This document shows positions 17,954-27,463 of a stretch of DNA of 63,910 nucleotides, one piece after another. The position numbers and the translations under genes were made by a program. The notes under the pieces were generated by a model. That model was not told the origin of the DNA. It saw only the letters and a program-made list of their open reading frames with translations, and did no database searches. Positions within the stretch are counted from its first letter, which is position 1, and each line of letters starts with the position of its first letter. This DNA is from Desulfobacula sp. (lineage in GTDB: Bacteria; Desulfobacterota; Desulfobacteria; Desulfobacterales; Desulfobacteraceae), in NCBI RefSeq assembly GCF_030611305.1, contig NZ_JAUWQB010000008.1, positions 1 to 63,910 on the forward strand, written 5' to 3'.

Positions 17954-19507
17954 ATGAAAAAATTAATTTTGTTAGGGTTAAGTTTATTTATGGTTTTATC
18001 TTTTACCTGCTCAGCAGGTGCGAAGACCTTAAAAGTTGGTCTTGATGCTGATCCAGTATCCCTTGATCCTCAAGTACAGCTATCAGGTGGGATGCTTCAA
18101 CTTTCACACTGGGTGTTTGACCCTCTTGTACGTTGGAATAAGGATCATCAGATTGTACCACGCCTTGCTGAAAAATGGGAAAGACTTGATGAACTTACAA
18201 TGCGGTTTTACCTTCATAAAGGTGTTAAATTCCACAGTGGTAACACACTTACAACAAAAGATGTAAAATGGTCTTTTGAACGTCTGCAAAAAAGTATTGA
18301 CTTTAAAGGCCTTTTTGAGCCTTTTGAAAGCGTTACAATCGTTGATGATTACACAGTAGATATAAAAACAAAAAAAGCATATCCCCTTCTTCTGAATATG
18401 GCAACTTATATTTTCCCAATGGATAGTGAGTTTTACACAGGAACTGATGCAACCGGACAACCCAAAGATGCCTGCGTAAAGTTCACACACACCTTTGCAA
18501 ATGGTAATGAATCAGGAACCGGTCCTTTTGTTGTCAAAAAATTTGAACAAGGTATTGTGCTTGAAATGACACGTTTCAAAGATTACTGGGACACAAAATC
18601 TCCTGGTAATGTAAGCAAAGTCATACTTACTCCTATTAAAGAAAATGCAACACGTGTTGCAGCTCTTCTCTCAGGAGATGTTGATTTTATTTCTCCTGTG
18701 CCACCAACAGATTTTAAAAGAATTCGATCTGATTCTAAAGTTGATTTGGTTACACTAAATGGTGGACGTATAATCACTTTTCAGATGAATCAGGATAGAG
18801 TTGAAGCTTTTAAAAATGTCAAAGTACGTCAAGCAATCTGTTATGCTGTGAACAATGCAGGTATTGTTGAAAAAATTATGAAGGGTACTGCATCTGTTGC
18901 AGCACAACAAAGTCCTGTAGGTTATCAAGGACACAAAACAGGTCTTAAACCAAGATTTGATCTTGATAAAGCAAAAGCTCTTATGAAAGAAGCAGGTTAT
19001 GCTAAAGGCCTTGAAATTACAATGATGGCTCCAAACGATCGTTATGTTAATGATGCAAAAATTGCTGAAGCAACAGCTCAGATGCTTGGAAAAATTGGTA
19101 TTAAAGTTAACCTTAAAACAATGCCAAAAGCTCAATACTGGGATGAGTATGATAAAAGAGCTGCTGATATGATGATGATTGGATGGCACTCAGACACAGA
19201 AGATTCTGGTAATTTCTCAGAATTTTTAACAATGTGCACAAATGCTGATACAGGATATGGTCAGTATAATAGTGGTGCTTATTGCAACAAAAAAATTGAT
19301 GAGCTTGTAATTGGCGCTCAGTCTGAAACTGATGTTGCAAAAAGAACTGAAATGCTTCAAAAAGTTGAACAAATTCTTCATGATGAGGCCGCCTTTTTAC
19401 CATTCCATTGGCAAAATCATTCTTATGCCGCAAAGAAAAACTTCAAAATCGAACCTATTGTCAATGCACTAAACTTCCCTTATTTTGGTGACCTTGTAAT
19501 AGAATAA
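17954..19507 (+). CDS. Peptide/solute-binding protein, ABC family 5 (system 1)
   Basis: 517 residues, OppA/DppA-like. Signal peptide MKKLILLGLSLFMVLSFTCSAGA; the mature protein begins KTLKVGLDADPVSLDPQ, the usual family opening. The Cys at residue 19 is not in a clear lipobox. Start chosen at 17954 because TAGGAGAACTAAG precedes it, rather than the longer frame to 17852. Third codon positions look richer in A/T than in hypD or the downstream ATPase genes, which may reflect different origin or expression. First gene of a five-gene operon (binding protein, two permeases, two ATPases), with a strong hairpin after it. Substrate unknown; peptides or nickel/opines are all possible for the family. 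Confidence 0.9.
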   Translation: MKKLILLGLSLFMVLSFTCSAGAKTLKVGLDADPVSLDPQVQLSGGMLQLSHWVFDPLVRWNKDHQIVPRLAEKWERLDELTMRFYLHKGVKFHSGNTLTTKDVKWSFERLQKSIDFKGLFEPFESVTIVDDYTVDIKTKKAYPLLLNMATYIFPMDSEFYTGTDATGQPKDACVKFTHTFANGNESGTGPFVVKKFEQGIVLEMTRFKDYWDTKSPGNVSKVILTPIKENATRVAALLSGDVDFISPVPPTDFKRIRSDSKVDLVTLNGGRIITFQMNQDRVEAFKNVKVRQAICYAVNNAGIVEKIMKGTASVAAQQSPVGYQGHKTGLKPRFDLDKAKALMKEAGYAKGLEITMMAPNDRYVNDAKIAEATAQMLGKIGIKVNLKTMPKAQYWDEYDKRAADMMMIGWHSDTEDSGNFSEFLTMCTNADTGYGQYNSGAYCNKKIDELVIGAQSETDVAKRTEMLQKVEQILHDEAAFLPFHWQNHSYAAKKNFKIEPIVNALNFPYFGDLVIE

Positions 19508-19536
19508 GAAAAGCTTGATACAAGTATTTTAATGCG

Positions 19537-19566
19537 AATCAGGGGTCTGTAAACTGACCCCTGATT
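19537..19566 (+). promoter_or_regulatory. Intercistronic stem-loop between binding protein and permease genes (system 1)
   Basis: An 11-bp perfect stem (AATCAGGGGTC and complement) with an 8-nt loop lies 30 bp past the binding-protein stop and 31 bp before the permease. There is no U-tract. In ABC operons such hairpins commonly protect the upstream message or attenuate read-through, so that the binding protein is made in excess. Confidence 0.6.
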
Positions 19567-19596
19567 ATCAAAATCAACACAATATAAGAAAAATTT

Positions 19597-20580
19597 ATGT
19601 TTGCATTCATTATAAGACGAGCTCTCCAGACCATCATGGTTATGCTGGTCATCAGTTTGATAGGTTTTTCAATAAAAAGCAATATCGGTGATCCTGTCAG
19701 AGATCTTGTCGGTGAAAGGGTTACACCGGCAGAAAGGGCTGAGATAGCCGATAAACTGGGCCTAAACGATCCTTTTTTCGCACAGTATACAAGATTTGTA
19801 AAAAATGTTCTTTATGGTGACTTTGGAACATCTTTAATATATCGAAAACCATGCCTTGAAGTTATTCTAAAACATGCTCCTGCAACTATTGAACTTGTTT
19901 TAGGTGCAGCGTTAATAATAATTTTGATTTCTTTGCCATTAGGCGTGTTCTCAGCCTTAAAACCTAAACATTTGTTTTCCAGATTTATCATGGGTTTTTC
20001 TACATTAGGCGTTTCAATACCTGTCTTTTTAACCGCTATTATGTTGATTTATCTCTTTTCTGTGACCCTGGGCTGGCTACCATCCTATGGCAGAGGTGAA
20101 ACTGTCGATATTTTTAATAATGGTTACTGGAATTCGGGTTTATTAACCATAGATGGGTTACAACACCTTGTTCTTCCTTGTATATCCCTTGCATCAATAA
20201 TGCTGCCTTTATATATTCGCCTCATCAGATCTGAAATGATGGAGGTCCTTGAAACAGAATATATTAAGTATGCCTGGGCAAAAGGACTTGCTCCCACACG
20301 TATCTGGCTTGTTCATGCGTTCAAAAACACCTTGCTTCCGGTTGTTACGGTTTTTGGTTTGCAAATTGGTATTATGTTTGCTTTTACAATTCTTACCGAA
20401 ACTGTTTTTCAATGGCAGGGCATGGGCTTTATGTTTTTAGAAGCAATACAGCGAGCTGATATTTCCCTTTTAATTGCATATCTTGTTATTGTGGCAAGTG
20501 TATTTGTTTTAGTAAATACTGTGGTTGATATATTTTATGGATTTATTAATCCCACAGTCAGAATATCAGGAACAAAATGA
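19597..20580 (+). CDS. Peptide ABC transporter permease, DppB-like (system 1)
   Basis: 327 residues, about six membrane helices. The N-terminal MFAFIIRRALQTIMVMLVISLIGF and the GDPVRDLVGERVTPAE loop are typical of DppB/OppB. The cytoplasmic EAA loop is near residue 215-235 (EYIKYAWAKGLAPTRIWLVHAFKN). Pairs with the next permease to form the channel. Its last four bases overlap the next start (ATGA), showing translational coupling. Confidence 0.92.
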   Translation: MFAFIIRRALQTIMVMLVISLIGFSIKSNIGDPVRDLVGERVTPAERAEIADKLGLNDPFFAQYTRFVKNVLYGDFGTSLIYRKPCLEVILKHAPATIELVLGAALIIILISLPLGVFSALKPKHLFSRFIMGFSTLGVSIPVFLTAIMLIYLFSVTLGWLPSYGRGETVDIFNNGYWNSGLLTIDGLQHLVLPCISLASIMLPLYIRLIRSEMMEVLETEYIKYAWAKGLAPTRIWLVHAFKNTLLPVVTVFGLQIGIMFAFTILTETVFQWQGMGFMFLEAIQRADISLLIAYLVIVASVFVLVNTVVDIFYGFINPTVRISGTK

Positions 20581-21497
20581 AAAGTTCACTACAAAAATTT
20601 AAAGAGTCATATTTTCTATATAGCTTCCGACACGATAGGGTTGCCATGGCAAGCTTTATTGCAATTATCATATTTATAATCCTTGCAATAACAGCACCAT
20701 GGATTGCTCCCATGGATCCATATGATGCCAACAATATAGATATTATGAACTCTGAAATTCCACCAAGCTGGAATGAAGGAGGAGAAAAAAGTTTTCCACT
20801 CGGGACGGATAACATGGGAAGAGATATGCTTTCCACGATGTTATATGGCCTTAGGACGTCTATAATGATAGGCATAGGCGCTGTGTCCCTTCAGGCATTC
20901 ATCGGTATTTTTATGGGATTGTCAGCAGGATATTTTGGAGGAAAAACCGATGCAATACTTATGAGGATAGCTGACATCCAATTTTCATTTCCTTATCTTA
21001 TGCTTGCAATATTAGTTGGCGCTATTTTCCAAATTATTTTTGGAATAGGCAGATATGAACAGTTGGCTGTCCCCCTCTTAATATTGATCATTGGTTTTGC
21101 TGAATGGCCAATGTATGCAAGAACCATTCGCGCTTCTGTAATGAGAGAAAAAAACAAAGAATATGTTGAAGCTGCAAAAGTCATCGGGTTATCAAATCCT
21201 GTAATAATGGTTAGACATGTCTTGCCAAACTCTCTTACATCCCTGATGGTTATTTCAACAATACAGATTGCAAATGCAGTTATGAGCGAAGCTGCCCTGT
21301 CTTTCCTGGGTTTAGGCATGCCCGTTACAATGCCTTCTCTTGGTTCTCTTATCAGGTCTGGATTTGATTATATTTTTTCAGGATCATGGTGGATTACTAT
21401 TTTTCCGGGAATTTTACTTATTCTATTTGTCCTTGCGATTAACCTGCTGGGTGACTGGTTAAGAGATGTGCTCAACCCGAAACTTTATAAAGGATAG
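20577..21497 (+). CDS. Peptide ABC transporter permease, DppC-like (system 1)
   Basis: 306 residues. N-terminal FRHDRVAMASFIAIIIFIILA helix, then APMDPYDANN, then the periplasmic FPLGTDNMGRDMLS motif that marks DppC/OppC. EAA loop at EYVEAAKVIGLSNPVIMVRHVLPN. Ends in TAG. Followed 12 bp later by the first ATPase. Confidence 0.92.
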   Translation: MKSSLQKFKESYFLYSFRHDRVAMASFIAIIIFIILAITAPWIAPMDPYDANNIDIMNSEIPPSWNEGGEKSFPLGTDNMGRDMLSTMLYGLRTSIMIGIGAVSLQAFIGIFMGLSAGYFGGKTDAILMRIADIQFSFPYLMLAILVGAIFQIIFGIGRYEQLAVPLLILIIGFAEWPMYARTIRASVMREKNKEYVEAAKVIGLSNPVIMVRHVLPNSLTSLMVISTIQIANAVMSEAALSFLGLGMPVTMPSLGSLIRSGFDYIFSGSWWITIFPGILLILFVLAINLLGDWLRDVLNPKLYKG

Positions 21498-21509
21498 GAT
21501 TCTTTACTA

Positions 21510-22472
21510 ATGTCTCACTTATTGGATATTCGAGATCTCGAAGTTAATTTTGCACTAAGAACAGGTAATATTACTGCTATTGACGGCGTAAGTTTTTCTC
21601 TGGACAGGGGGGAAAGACTTGGTCTTGTCGGAGAGAGTGGCGCCGGTAAATCAGTCACTGGTTTTTCAATTATTAATTTGATCAGTAAACCAGGATATAT
21701 TTCCAAGGGCAATATACGCTTTGAAGGAAAAGAAATAAGTTCATATTCTGATGAGCAGATGCGCAAAATTCGCGGGAATAGAATCAGTATGATTTTTCAG
21801 GATCCCATGATGACATTAAATCCCGTTTTTACCATTGGATTCCAGATGATTGAAACCCTACAGGCCCATCGGAAAATTTCAAAAGCAGATGCGCAGGATA
21901 TTGCATTGGAAAAATTAAAAAAAGTCCATATTCCATCCCCTGAGCAAAGGCTATCGCAATATCCCCATGAGTTATCAGGCGGGATGCGCCAGAGAATTAT
22001 TATCGCTATTTCTTTGCTGACAGATCCTGCCATTATTATTGCTGATGAACCCACCACTGCTTTGGATGTGACAATTCAAGCTGAAATCATGGATTTGTTA
22101 CAGGAATTGTGCGAATCAGATAACATGGCGTTGATACTCATCACCCATGATCTAGGGGTTGTATCCCAGGTCACTGAAAAAATTGCGGTGATGTATGCCG
22201 GTAAAATTATTGAATATGGATCAACGGATCAAGTGGTGAAATACCCGGTTCATCCCTATACCGAAGGGTTGATAAAATCCATACCGGGGACTGTTATAAA
22301 GCCGGGTTGCGACCTTGTTCAGATTCCCGGGATGATGCCGACGCTGACAAATATACCACCGGGATGCGCTTTTAATCCGAGATGTTATTTAAAGGAAGCA
22401 ATGTGTACGATTAAGACACCTGAACTAAAGGATGTCGGTAATGGTGTTTTGGCAGCCTGCCATATGAAATAA
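21510..22472 (+). CDS. Peptide ABC transporter ATPase, DppD-like (system 1)
   Basis: 320 residues. Walker A GESGAGKS, ABC signature LSGGMRQR, Walker [13 protein letters not shown], switch His in LITHDLGVV. The C-terminal oligopeptide-transporter tail has the Cys pattern GCAFNPRCYLKEAMC...C, which in relatives can hold an Fe-S cluster. Walker A Ala instead of the commoner Cys (GESGCGKS) is within family variation. AGGATTC is upstream of the start. Confidence 0.92.
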   Translation: MSHLLDIRDLEVNFALRTGNITAIDGVSFSLDRGERLGLVGESGAGKSVTGFSIINLISKPGYISKGNIRFEGKEISSYSDEQMRKIRGNRISMIFQDPMMTLNPVFTIGFQMIETLQAHRKISKADAQDIALEKLKKVHIPSPEQRLSQYPHELSGGMRQRIIIAISLLTDPAIIIADEPTTALDVTIQAEIMDLLQELCESDNMALILITHDLGVVSQVTEKIAVMYAGKIIEYGSTDQVVKYPVHPYTEGLIKSIPGTVIKPGCDLVQIPGMMPTLTNIPPGCAFNPRCYLKEAMCTIKTPELKDVGNGVLAACHMK

Positions 22473-22496
22473 ACAGGGAATGAACGATAGAAAACA

Positions 22497-23519
22497 ATGA
22501 ATGAAGATAATACAATACTTTCAATAAAAAACGTGGTGAAGCACTTTGACATTTCAGGCGGTTTTTTGGATCAGGTCAGGTTTAAGAATGGCAGATTTGG
22601 TTTGGAAAAGATCACCGTTAAAGCTGTAAATGACGTCTCGCTCTTTATTAAAAAAGGTGAAACCTTAAGTGTGGTAGGGGAAAGCGGGTGTGGAAAATCA
22701 ACTCTGGCAAGAGTCGTTTTGGGTCTTTATCCGCCGAACTCAGGTGAAGTATATTATGGCGGCCAAAGAATTGATAACCTTAGCCATCAGCAGATGCTGC
22801 CCTTTAGAAAAAAAATGCAGATGATTTTTCAAGACCCCTATGCATCTTTAAATCCAAGGAAAACCGTGCAGCAGACCTTGGAAGAGCCATTGAGATTTCA
22901 TCATCCTGAAATGTCCAACAATGAGATCAATGATAAAATTGACCAGGTCATGGGGCAGGTGGGTGTTGACCAGGCCTGGATAAAACGCTATCCCCATGAA
23001 TTTTCCGGCGGTCAGCGCCAGCGAATCAGTATTGCCAGGGGATTAATCCTTGATCCGGAATTTATTGTGGCAGATGAACCCGTGTCCGCTTTAGATGTTT
23101 CCATCCAGGCGCAGATTCTTAACCTTATGATGAAAGCCGGCAGAGAAAGGGATTTAACCTATCTGTTTATCACCCATGATTTGTCGGTTGTCCGTCATAT
23201 CAGTACACGGGTTGCTGTGATGTATCTTGGAACATTATGTGAACTGGCAAAATCTGAAGACTTGTTTGCCTTTCCACGTCATCCATATACGAAAGCCCTT
23301 TTAAGCGCCATCCCTGTGGTCGGTGAGAAACGGGCCAAACAGATTAAACTTAAAGGGGAGGTGCCAACGCCGGTGAAATTGCCAACAGGATGTGTGTTTC
23401 ATGCACGGTGCGTGTATGCAGATGAAAGATGTGTCAATGAGATTCCTGCATTATTAACACAGGATAACGGCACCTGTGTCGCCTGCCATGCAGTGGAAGA
23501 AAATAGAGTAATATCCTGA
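22497..23519 (+). CDS. Peptide ABC transporter ATPase, DppF-like (system 1)
   Basis: 340 residues, slightly long because of an insert near residue 20-40 (GGFLDQVRFKNGRFGLEK) between the first strand and the core. Walker [10 protein letters not shown], signature FSGGQRQR, Walker B FIVADEPVSALD, then FITHDLSVV, and the Cys-containing tail. Last gene of operon 1; its stop is only 17 bp from the end of the convergent operon 2, with no terminator visible between them. Confidence 0.92.
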   Translation: MNEDNTILSIKNVVKHFDISGGFLDQVRFKNGRFGLEKITVKAVNDVSLFIKKGETLSVVGESGCGKSTLARVVLGLYPPNSGEVYYGGQRIDNLSHQQMLPFRKKMQMIFQDPYASLNPRKTVQQTLEEPLRFHHPEMSNNEINDKIDQVMGQVGVDQAWIKRYPHEFSGGQRQRISIARGLILDPEFIVADEPVSALDVSIQAQILNLMMKAGRERDLTYLFITHDLSVVRHISTRVAVMYLGTLCELAKSEDLFAFPRHPYTKALLSAIPVVGEKRAKQIKLKGEVPTPVKLPTGCVFHARCVYADERCVNEIPALLTQDNGTCVACHAVEENRVIS

Positions 23520-23536
23520 TAACAGGGATTGTTTTA

Positions 23537-24511
23537 TTAAATAAAAAAGCAGGCTGCAAAGTGGCCCTTGTCATATTCGATAAATTCAGGTTCCTCCTGG
23601 GAACAGATATCCTGGCGTTTGGGGCACCGGGTATGAAACCTGCATCCCGGTGGCGGGTTGATGGGGCTTGGCACATCCCCTATCAATGGCTGTATTTTTC
23701 TCTGAAAATTGGGATCTGGAATGGGTGAAGCCGCCAAAAGGGCATTGGTGTAAGGGTGTAAAGGATTTTTATACAATTCCTCAGATTTGGCAAATTCAAC
23801 TATTTTACCAAGATACATGACAGCGACTCTGTCAGAGATATATTCCACAACAGGCAGATCATGGGAAATGAACAGATATGTCAGATTAAATTGTTCCTGA
23901 AGGTCTTTTAACAAATTGATCACCTGGGCCTGGATGGAGACATCAAGGGCTGAGACGGCTTCATCACATACAATGAATTCAGGTTTCAGGGCAATGGCTC
24001 TGGCAATACCTATTCTCTGCCGCTGTCCACCGGAAAACTGGTGGGGATACCTTCGCATGTGTTCCCTTCCAAGTCCTACAGTTTCCAGTATTTCAGCCAC
24101 GGAATTTTCCCTTTGTGACCTGCTTTTCATCCCATGGACCAAGAGGGGTTCGCCAATGATCTGTGAAATTGATTTTCGTGGGTTAAGGGAGGAAAAAGGA
24201 TCCTGAAAAATGATCTGCATTTTTTTTCTCAGTAGGCGCATGGCCTCAGGTTCCAGATCATGGATTCCCTGATCCTGAAAAAATACTTTGCCTGATGTAG
24301 GTTCTTCCAGTCTTAAAATCGTTTTTCCAAGTGTTGACTTGCCACACCCGGATTCTCCCACAAGTCCCAGGGTCTCGCCTTGTTGAATGGTCAGGCTGAC
24401 CTTGTCTACTGCTTTTACCGAGGCAACTTCCTTCATGAAGACACCGCCCCTGATGGGATAATACTTAACCAGATTTTCTACTCTGAGTAATGTTTTGGAA
24501 TGATTAAGCAT
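23537..24511 (-). CDS. Peptide ABC transporter ATPase, DppF-like (system 2)
   Basis: 324 residues. Walker [10 protein letters not shown], signature FSGGQRQR, Walker [13 protein letters not shown], and the tail [15 protein letters not shown]. Near residue 20 the insert [16 protein letters not shown] is shorter than in the system 1 partner. Overlaps the upstream DppD-like gene by 8 bp (translational coupling). Last gene of operon 2. Confidence 0.92.
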   Translation of the reverse strand: MLNHSKTLLRVENLVKYYPIRGGVFMKEVASVKAVDKVSLTIQQGETLGLVGESGCGKSTLGKTILRLEEPTSGKVFFQDQGIHDLEPEAMRLLRKKMQIIFQDPFSSLNPRKSISQIIGEPLLVHGMKSRSQRENSVAEILETVGLGREHMRRYPHQFSGGQRQRIGIARAIALKPEFIVCDEAVSALDVSIQAQVINLLKDLQEQFNLTYLFISHDLPVVEYISDRVAVMYLGKIVEFAKSEELYKNPLHPYTNALLAASPIPDPNFQRKIQPLIGDVPSPINPPPGCRFHTRCPKRQDICSQEEPEFIEYDKGHFAACFFI

Positions 24512-25481
24512 ATTTTAAACACCGCACTATATGATTTTTACTTATATTACAGATCTGAGGACTTGTGGTCATGCAGTCCTTGAACACATCCGGACAACGA
24601 TTTGAAAAATAGCATCCTTCAGGAAGATCGAATAATGACGGGACCGAACCTTTTATGGTCTGCAGCCTGTCCATGTCCATATTTTTGCCCAGAACAGGTA
24701 TGGACTCCATTAAGCCTATGGTATAGGGATGCCTGGGATTGTCAAATAAGGTTTTTACGTCGGCGTATTCAACGATTTTCCCTGCATACATGACGGCCAC
24801 CATCTGGGCCATTTCCGCAATCACCCCAAGGTCATGGGTGATAAATAAAATTGCGGCCCCTGTTTCAGATTTCAAGCGGTTCATCAGATCAAGGATCTGG
24901 GCTTGAATGGTTACATCCAAAGCTGTGGTGGGTTCATCGGCAATCATCAGTCTGGGGTTGCATGCCAGTGCCATGGCAATCATGACTCTCTGGCGCATAC
25001 CCCCGCTCATTTGATGGGGATATTCGTCAATCCTTGTCTGCTGGTCCGGAATTCCAACCAGTTTGAACATTTCAATCACCCGGTTTTTCAATTCTTTTTT
25101 GGATAGATTCTTATGAAGTTCAATGACTTCCGAAACCTGGTCTCCCACAGTGAAAACCGGGTTCAAAGAAGTCATGGGTTCCTGAAAGATCATACTGATC
25201 TTGTTGCCCCTGACTTTTCTCATCTGCTTCTCGGTGGCTTTTACCAGATCCTTTCCGTCAAATAGGATTTTTCCGCCCACAATTTTTCCGGGAGGCTGTG
25301 GGATCAGCCTCATGATGGAATGGGCAGTCACACTTTTTCCGCATCCGGATTCTCCCACTAGCCCTAAGGTCTGGCCAGGTGCGATGGTGATGCTGACATT
25401 ATCAACAGCCTTGGCAATCCAGTCCCTGACAAAAAAATGTGTTCTAAGTTCTATTATATCAAGTAGATTGTCGTTATCCAT
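24504..25481 (-). CDS. Peptide ABC transporter ATPase, DppD-like (system 2)
   Basis: 325 residues. Walker [10 protein letters not shown], signature MSGGMRQR, Walker [13 protein letters not shown], switch [10 protein letters not shown], and a Cys-rich tail ([15 protein letters not shown]). GAGGGAT lies before the start; it begins one base past the permease stop. Confidence 0.92.
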   Translation of the reverse strand: MDNDNLLDIIELRTHFFVRDWIAKAVDNVSITIAPGQTLGLVGESGCGKSVTAHSIMRLIPQPPGKIVGGKILFDGKDLVKATEKQMRKVRGNKISMIFQEPMTSLNPVFTVGDQVSEVIELHKNLSKKELKNRVIEMFKLVGIPDQQTRIDEYPHQMSGGMRQRVMIAMALACNPRLMIADEPTTALDVTIQAQILDLMNRLKSETGAAILFITHDLGVIAEMAQMVAVMYAGKIVEYADVKTLFDNPRHPYTIGLMESIPVLGKNMDMDRLQTIKGSVPSLFDLPEGCYFSNRCPDVFKDCMTTSPQICNISKNHIVRCLKYA

Positions 25482-25482
25482 T

Positions 25483-26376
25483 TTAATCCCTCATTCGCGG
25501 ATCAAGAGCATCCCTTAATCCATCACCCAGCAGGTTGAATCCTAAAACAGCAAATAAAATAGCAAGTCCCGGCAGGGTCATAACCCATGAAGCCCTTAAA
25601 ATCAATGATCTGCTCTGGGCAATCATTGCACCCCATTCAGGTGTTGGTGGCTGGGCACCCAGACCAAGAAAGCTTAAGGCGGCCGCATCAAGAATGGCAC
25701 TGGCAAAATTTAATGTTGTCTGGACAATGAGGGGGCCCAGGCAATTGGGAAGAATGGCAATAAAAATAATTCTGAATTCATTTGCCCCGATGGCCCTGGC
25801 AGCTGTCACATAGTCTTTCTCACATTCTTCAAGAACACTTCCCCGGACAATTCTTGCAAATCTGGGAATATAGGTTATTCCGATGGCAATCATGGCATTT
25901 TTCAGATTTGGTCCAAGATAGGCAACAATCACGATGGCCAGAAGAATATAGGGAAAAGAAAGAATAATATCCATGATACGCATGACAATGTTATCTATCC
26001 ATCCTTTCTTGTATCCTGAAATAGCACCGATCAGGGTGCCGAAAAAGAATGCAAGACTCACGCTGATGACAGATACCAACAGTGAGATTCTGGCTCCGTA
26101 TATCAATCTGGAAAGTATGTCCCGCCCCAGGTCATCCGTACCGAGCAGATTCTTGGTAGTGCCGCCTTCGTACCAGACAGGGGGCTTGAGTTGGTCGTAT
26201 AGGGCGGTCTCGATCGGATCATGGGGACTGATATAGGGGGCAAATATAGCAACCAGGATGAAAATGACAATAATAATCAGTCCTGCAACTGCTGTTTTAT
26301 TCCGCCACAACTGACTGAGCTGTTCCAGCATGGGATGCCGGTCCAGGTTTTGTTTGTTTGTATTTTTCTTGCTCAT
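25483..26376 (-). CDS. Peptide ABC transporter permease, DppC-like (system 2)
   Basis: 297 residues. N-terminal cytoplasmic segment MSKKNTNKQNLDRHPMLEQL, first helix, then APYISPHDPIE and LLGTDDLGRDILSR, the DppC signature. EAA loop at DYVTAARAIGANEFRIIFIAILPN. Lies 16 bp from the upstream DppB-like gene. Confidence 0.92.
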   Translation of the reverse strand: MSKKNTNKQNLDRHPMLEQLSQLWRNKTAVAGLIIIVIFILVAIFAPYISPHDPIETALYDQLKPPVWYEGGTTKNLLGTDDLGRDILSRLIYGARISLLVSVISVSLAFFFGTLIGAISGYKKGWIDNIVMRIMDIILSFPYILLAIVIVAYLGPNLKNAMIAIGITYIPRFARIVRGSVLEECEKDYVTAARAIGANEFRIIFIAILPNCLGPLIVQTTLNFASAILDAAALSFLGLGAQPPTPEWGAMIAQSRSLILRASWVMTLPGLAILFAVLGFNLLGDGLRDALDPRMRD

Positions 26377-26392
26377 AAACTTTACTTTTGGG

Positions 26393-27397
26393 TTATTTGA
26401 TACTGATTTTAGGATTTATTACGGCATAGAGAAGATCGACAAACAGGTTAATTATGATAAAGATAGTGGCAATAATCAATGTGCCGCCCTGAATAACCAT
26501 ATAGTCCCTCTGCATGACTGCATCATACATCCATTTACCCACTCCGGGCCAGGCAAAAATAGTTTCCGTGAGGATAGCACCGCACAAAAGTACGCCGAAC
26601 TGAAGGCCTATGGTCGTGACAACGGGAATCAATGCATTCCTCAATGCATGTTTGTAAACAACCTTGAATTTGGAAAGCCCTTTGGCCATTGCCGTTTTAA
26701 TGTAGTCCTGTTTTAAGACCTCAAGCATGCTGGACCGGGTCATTCTGGCAATAATCGCCGTGGGAATCGTACTTAAGGTAACAGCCGGCATGATCAAATG
26801 CCAGATGGAATCCTTGAGTGCCACCCAGTTTTTAGTGATTATGGAATCAAGCACATAGAAATTTGTCACGACTTCAAGGTCGATCAAAACACTCAAACGG
26901 CCGGAAATGGGAAGCCACCCGAGATTGACGGAAAATATCAACATGAGCACCAGGCCCAGCCAGAATATCGGCATACTGACCCCTGTCAAGGCGCCGAGCA
27001 TGCTCAGGTAGTCAAATATCGAATACTGCTTTGTGGCTGAAATAATCCCCAATATGATCCCCACAACAATGGAAATAAACAAGGCGCACACAGACAATTC
27101 AAGGGTTGCAGGAAATCTATGTTTGATTTCAGTCCAGACCTTTTGCCTTGTAAATATGGTTTCGCCAAGATCTCCTTTCATCAGCCGTTTCATGAACATG
27201 CCGTACTGGACATGAAGCGGTTCATTCAAGCCTAAGTGTTCCCTGATTTGATGCAGGGATTCTTCTGTTGCCCTCTCCCCCAGCATAAGTTCGGCTGGAT
27301 CTCCCGGGGTTAAACGAAGCATAAAAAAGACGATCAATGACACGCCTAAAAGTGTTGGAACAAGAATAAAAATACGTCTGATAATATAAGCTAACAT
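26393..27397 (-). CDS. Peptide ABC transporter permease, DppB-like (system 2)
   Basis: 334 residues, six helices. Begins MLAYIIRRIFILVPTLLGVS, then RLTPGDPAELMLGERATEE, typical of DppB. EAA loop DYIKTAMAKGLSKFKVVYKHALRN. No strong ribosome-binding site is visible upstream; it follows the stem-loop at 27419-27454. Confidence 0.92.
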   Translation of the reverse strand: MLAYIIRRIFILVPTLLGVSLIVFFMLRLTPGDPAELMLGERATEESLHQIREHLGLNEPLHVQYGMFMKRLMKGDLGETIFTRQKVWTEIKHRFPATLELSVCALFISIVVGIILGIISATKQYSIFDYLSMLGALTGVSMPIFWLGLVLMLIFSVNLGWLPISGRLSVLIDLEVVTNFYVLDSIITKNWVALKDSIWHLIMPAVTLSTIPTAIIARMTRSSMLEVLKQDYIKTAMAKGLSKFKVVYKHALRNALIPVVTTIGLQFGVLLCGAILTETIFAWPGVGKWMYDAVMQRDYMVIQGGTLIIATIFIIINLFVDLLYAVINPKISIK

Positions 27398-27418
27398 AAT
27401 GTTATGATATAGTTTTTG

Positions 27419-27454
27419 AAAAGAAAAAGAGCTCTTGCAAGCTCTTTTTCTTTT
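27419..27454 (-). promoter_or_regulatory. Intercistronic stem-loop between binding protein and permease genes (system 2)
   Basis: A 15-bp perfect stem (AAAAGAAAAAGAGCT and complement) with a 6-nt loop, 9 bp past the binding-protein stop. On the minus strand the arm ends in A-rich sequence rather than a long U-tract beyond the stem, so partial termination or message protection both fit. Same position as in system 1 but no sequence relationship. Confidence 0.6.
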
Positions 27455-27463
27455 TTTAGGTGT

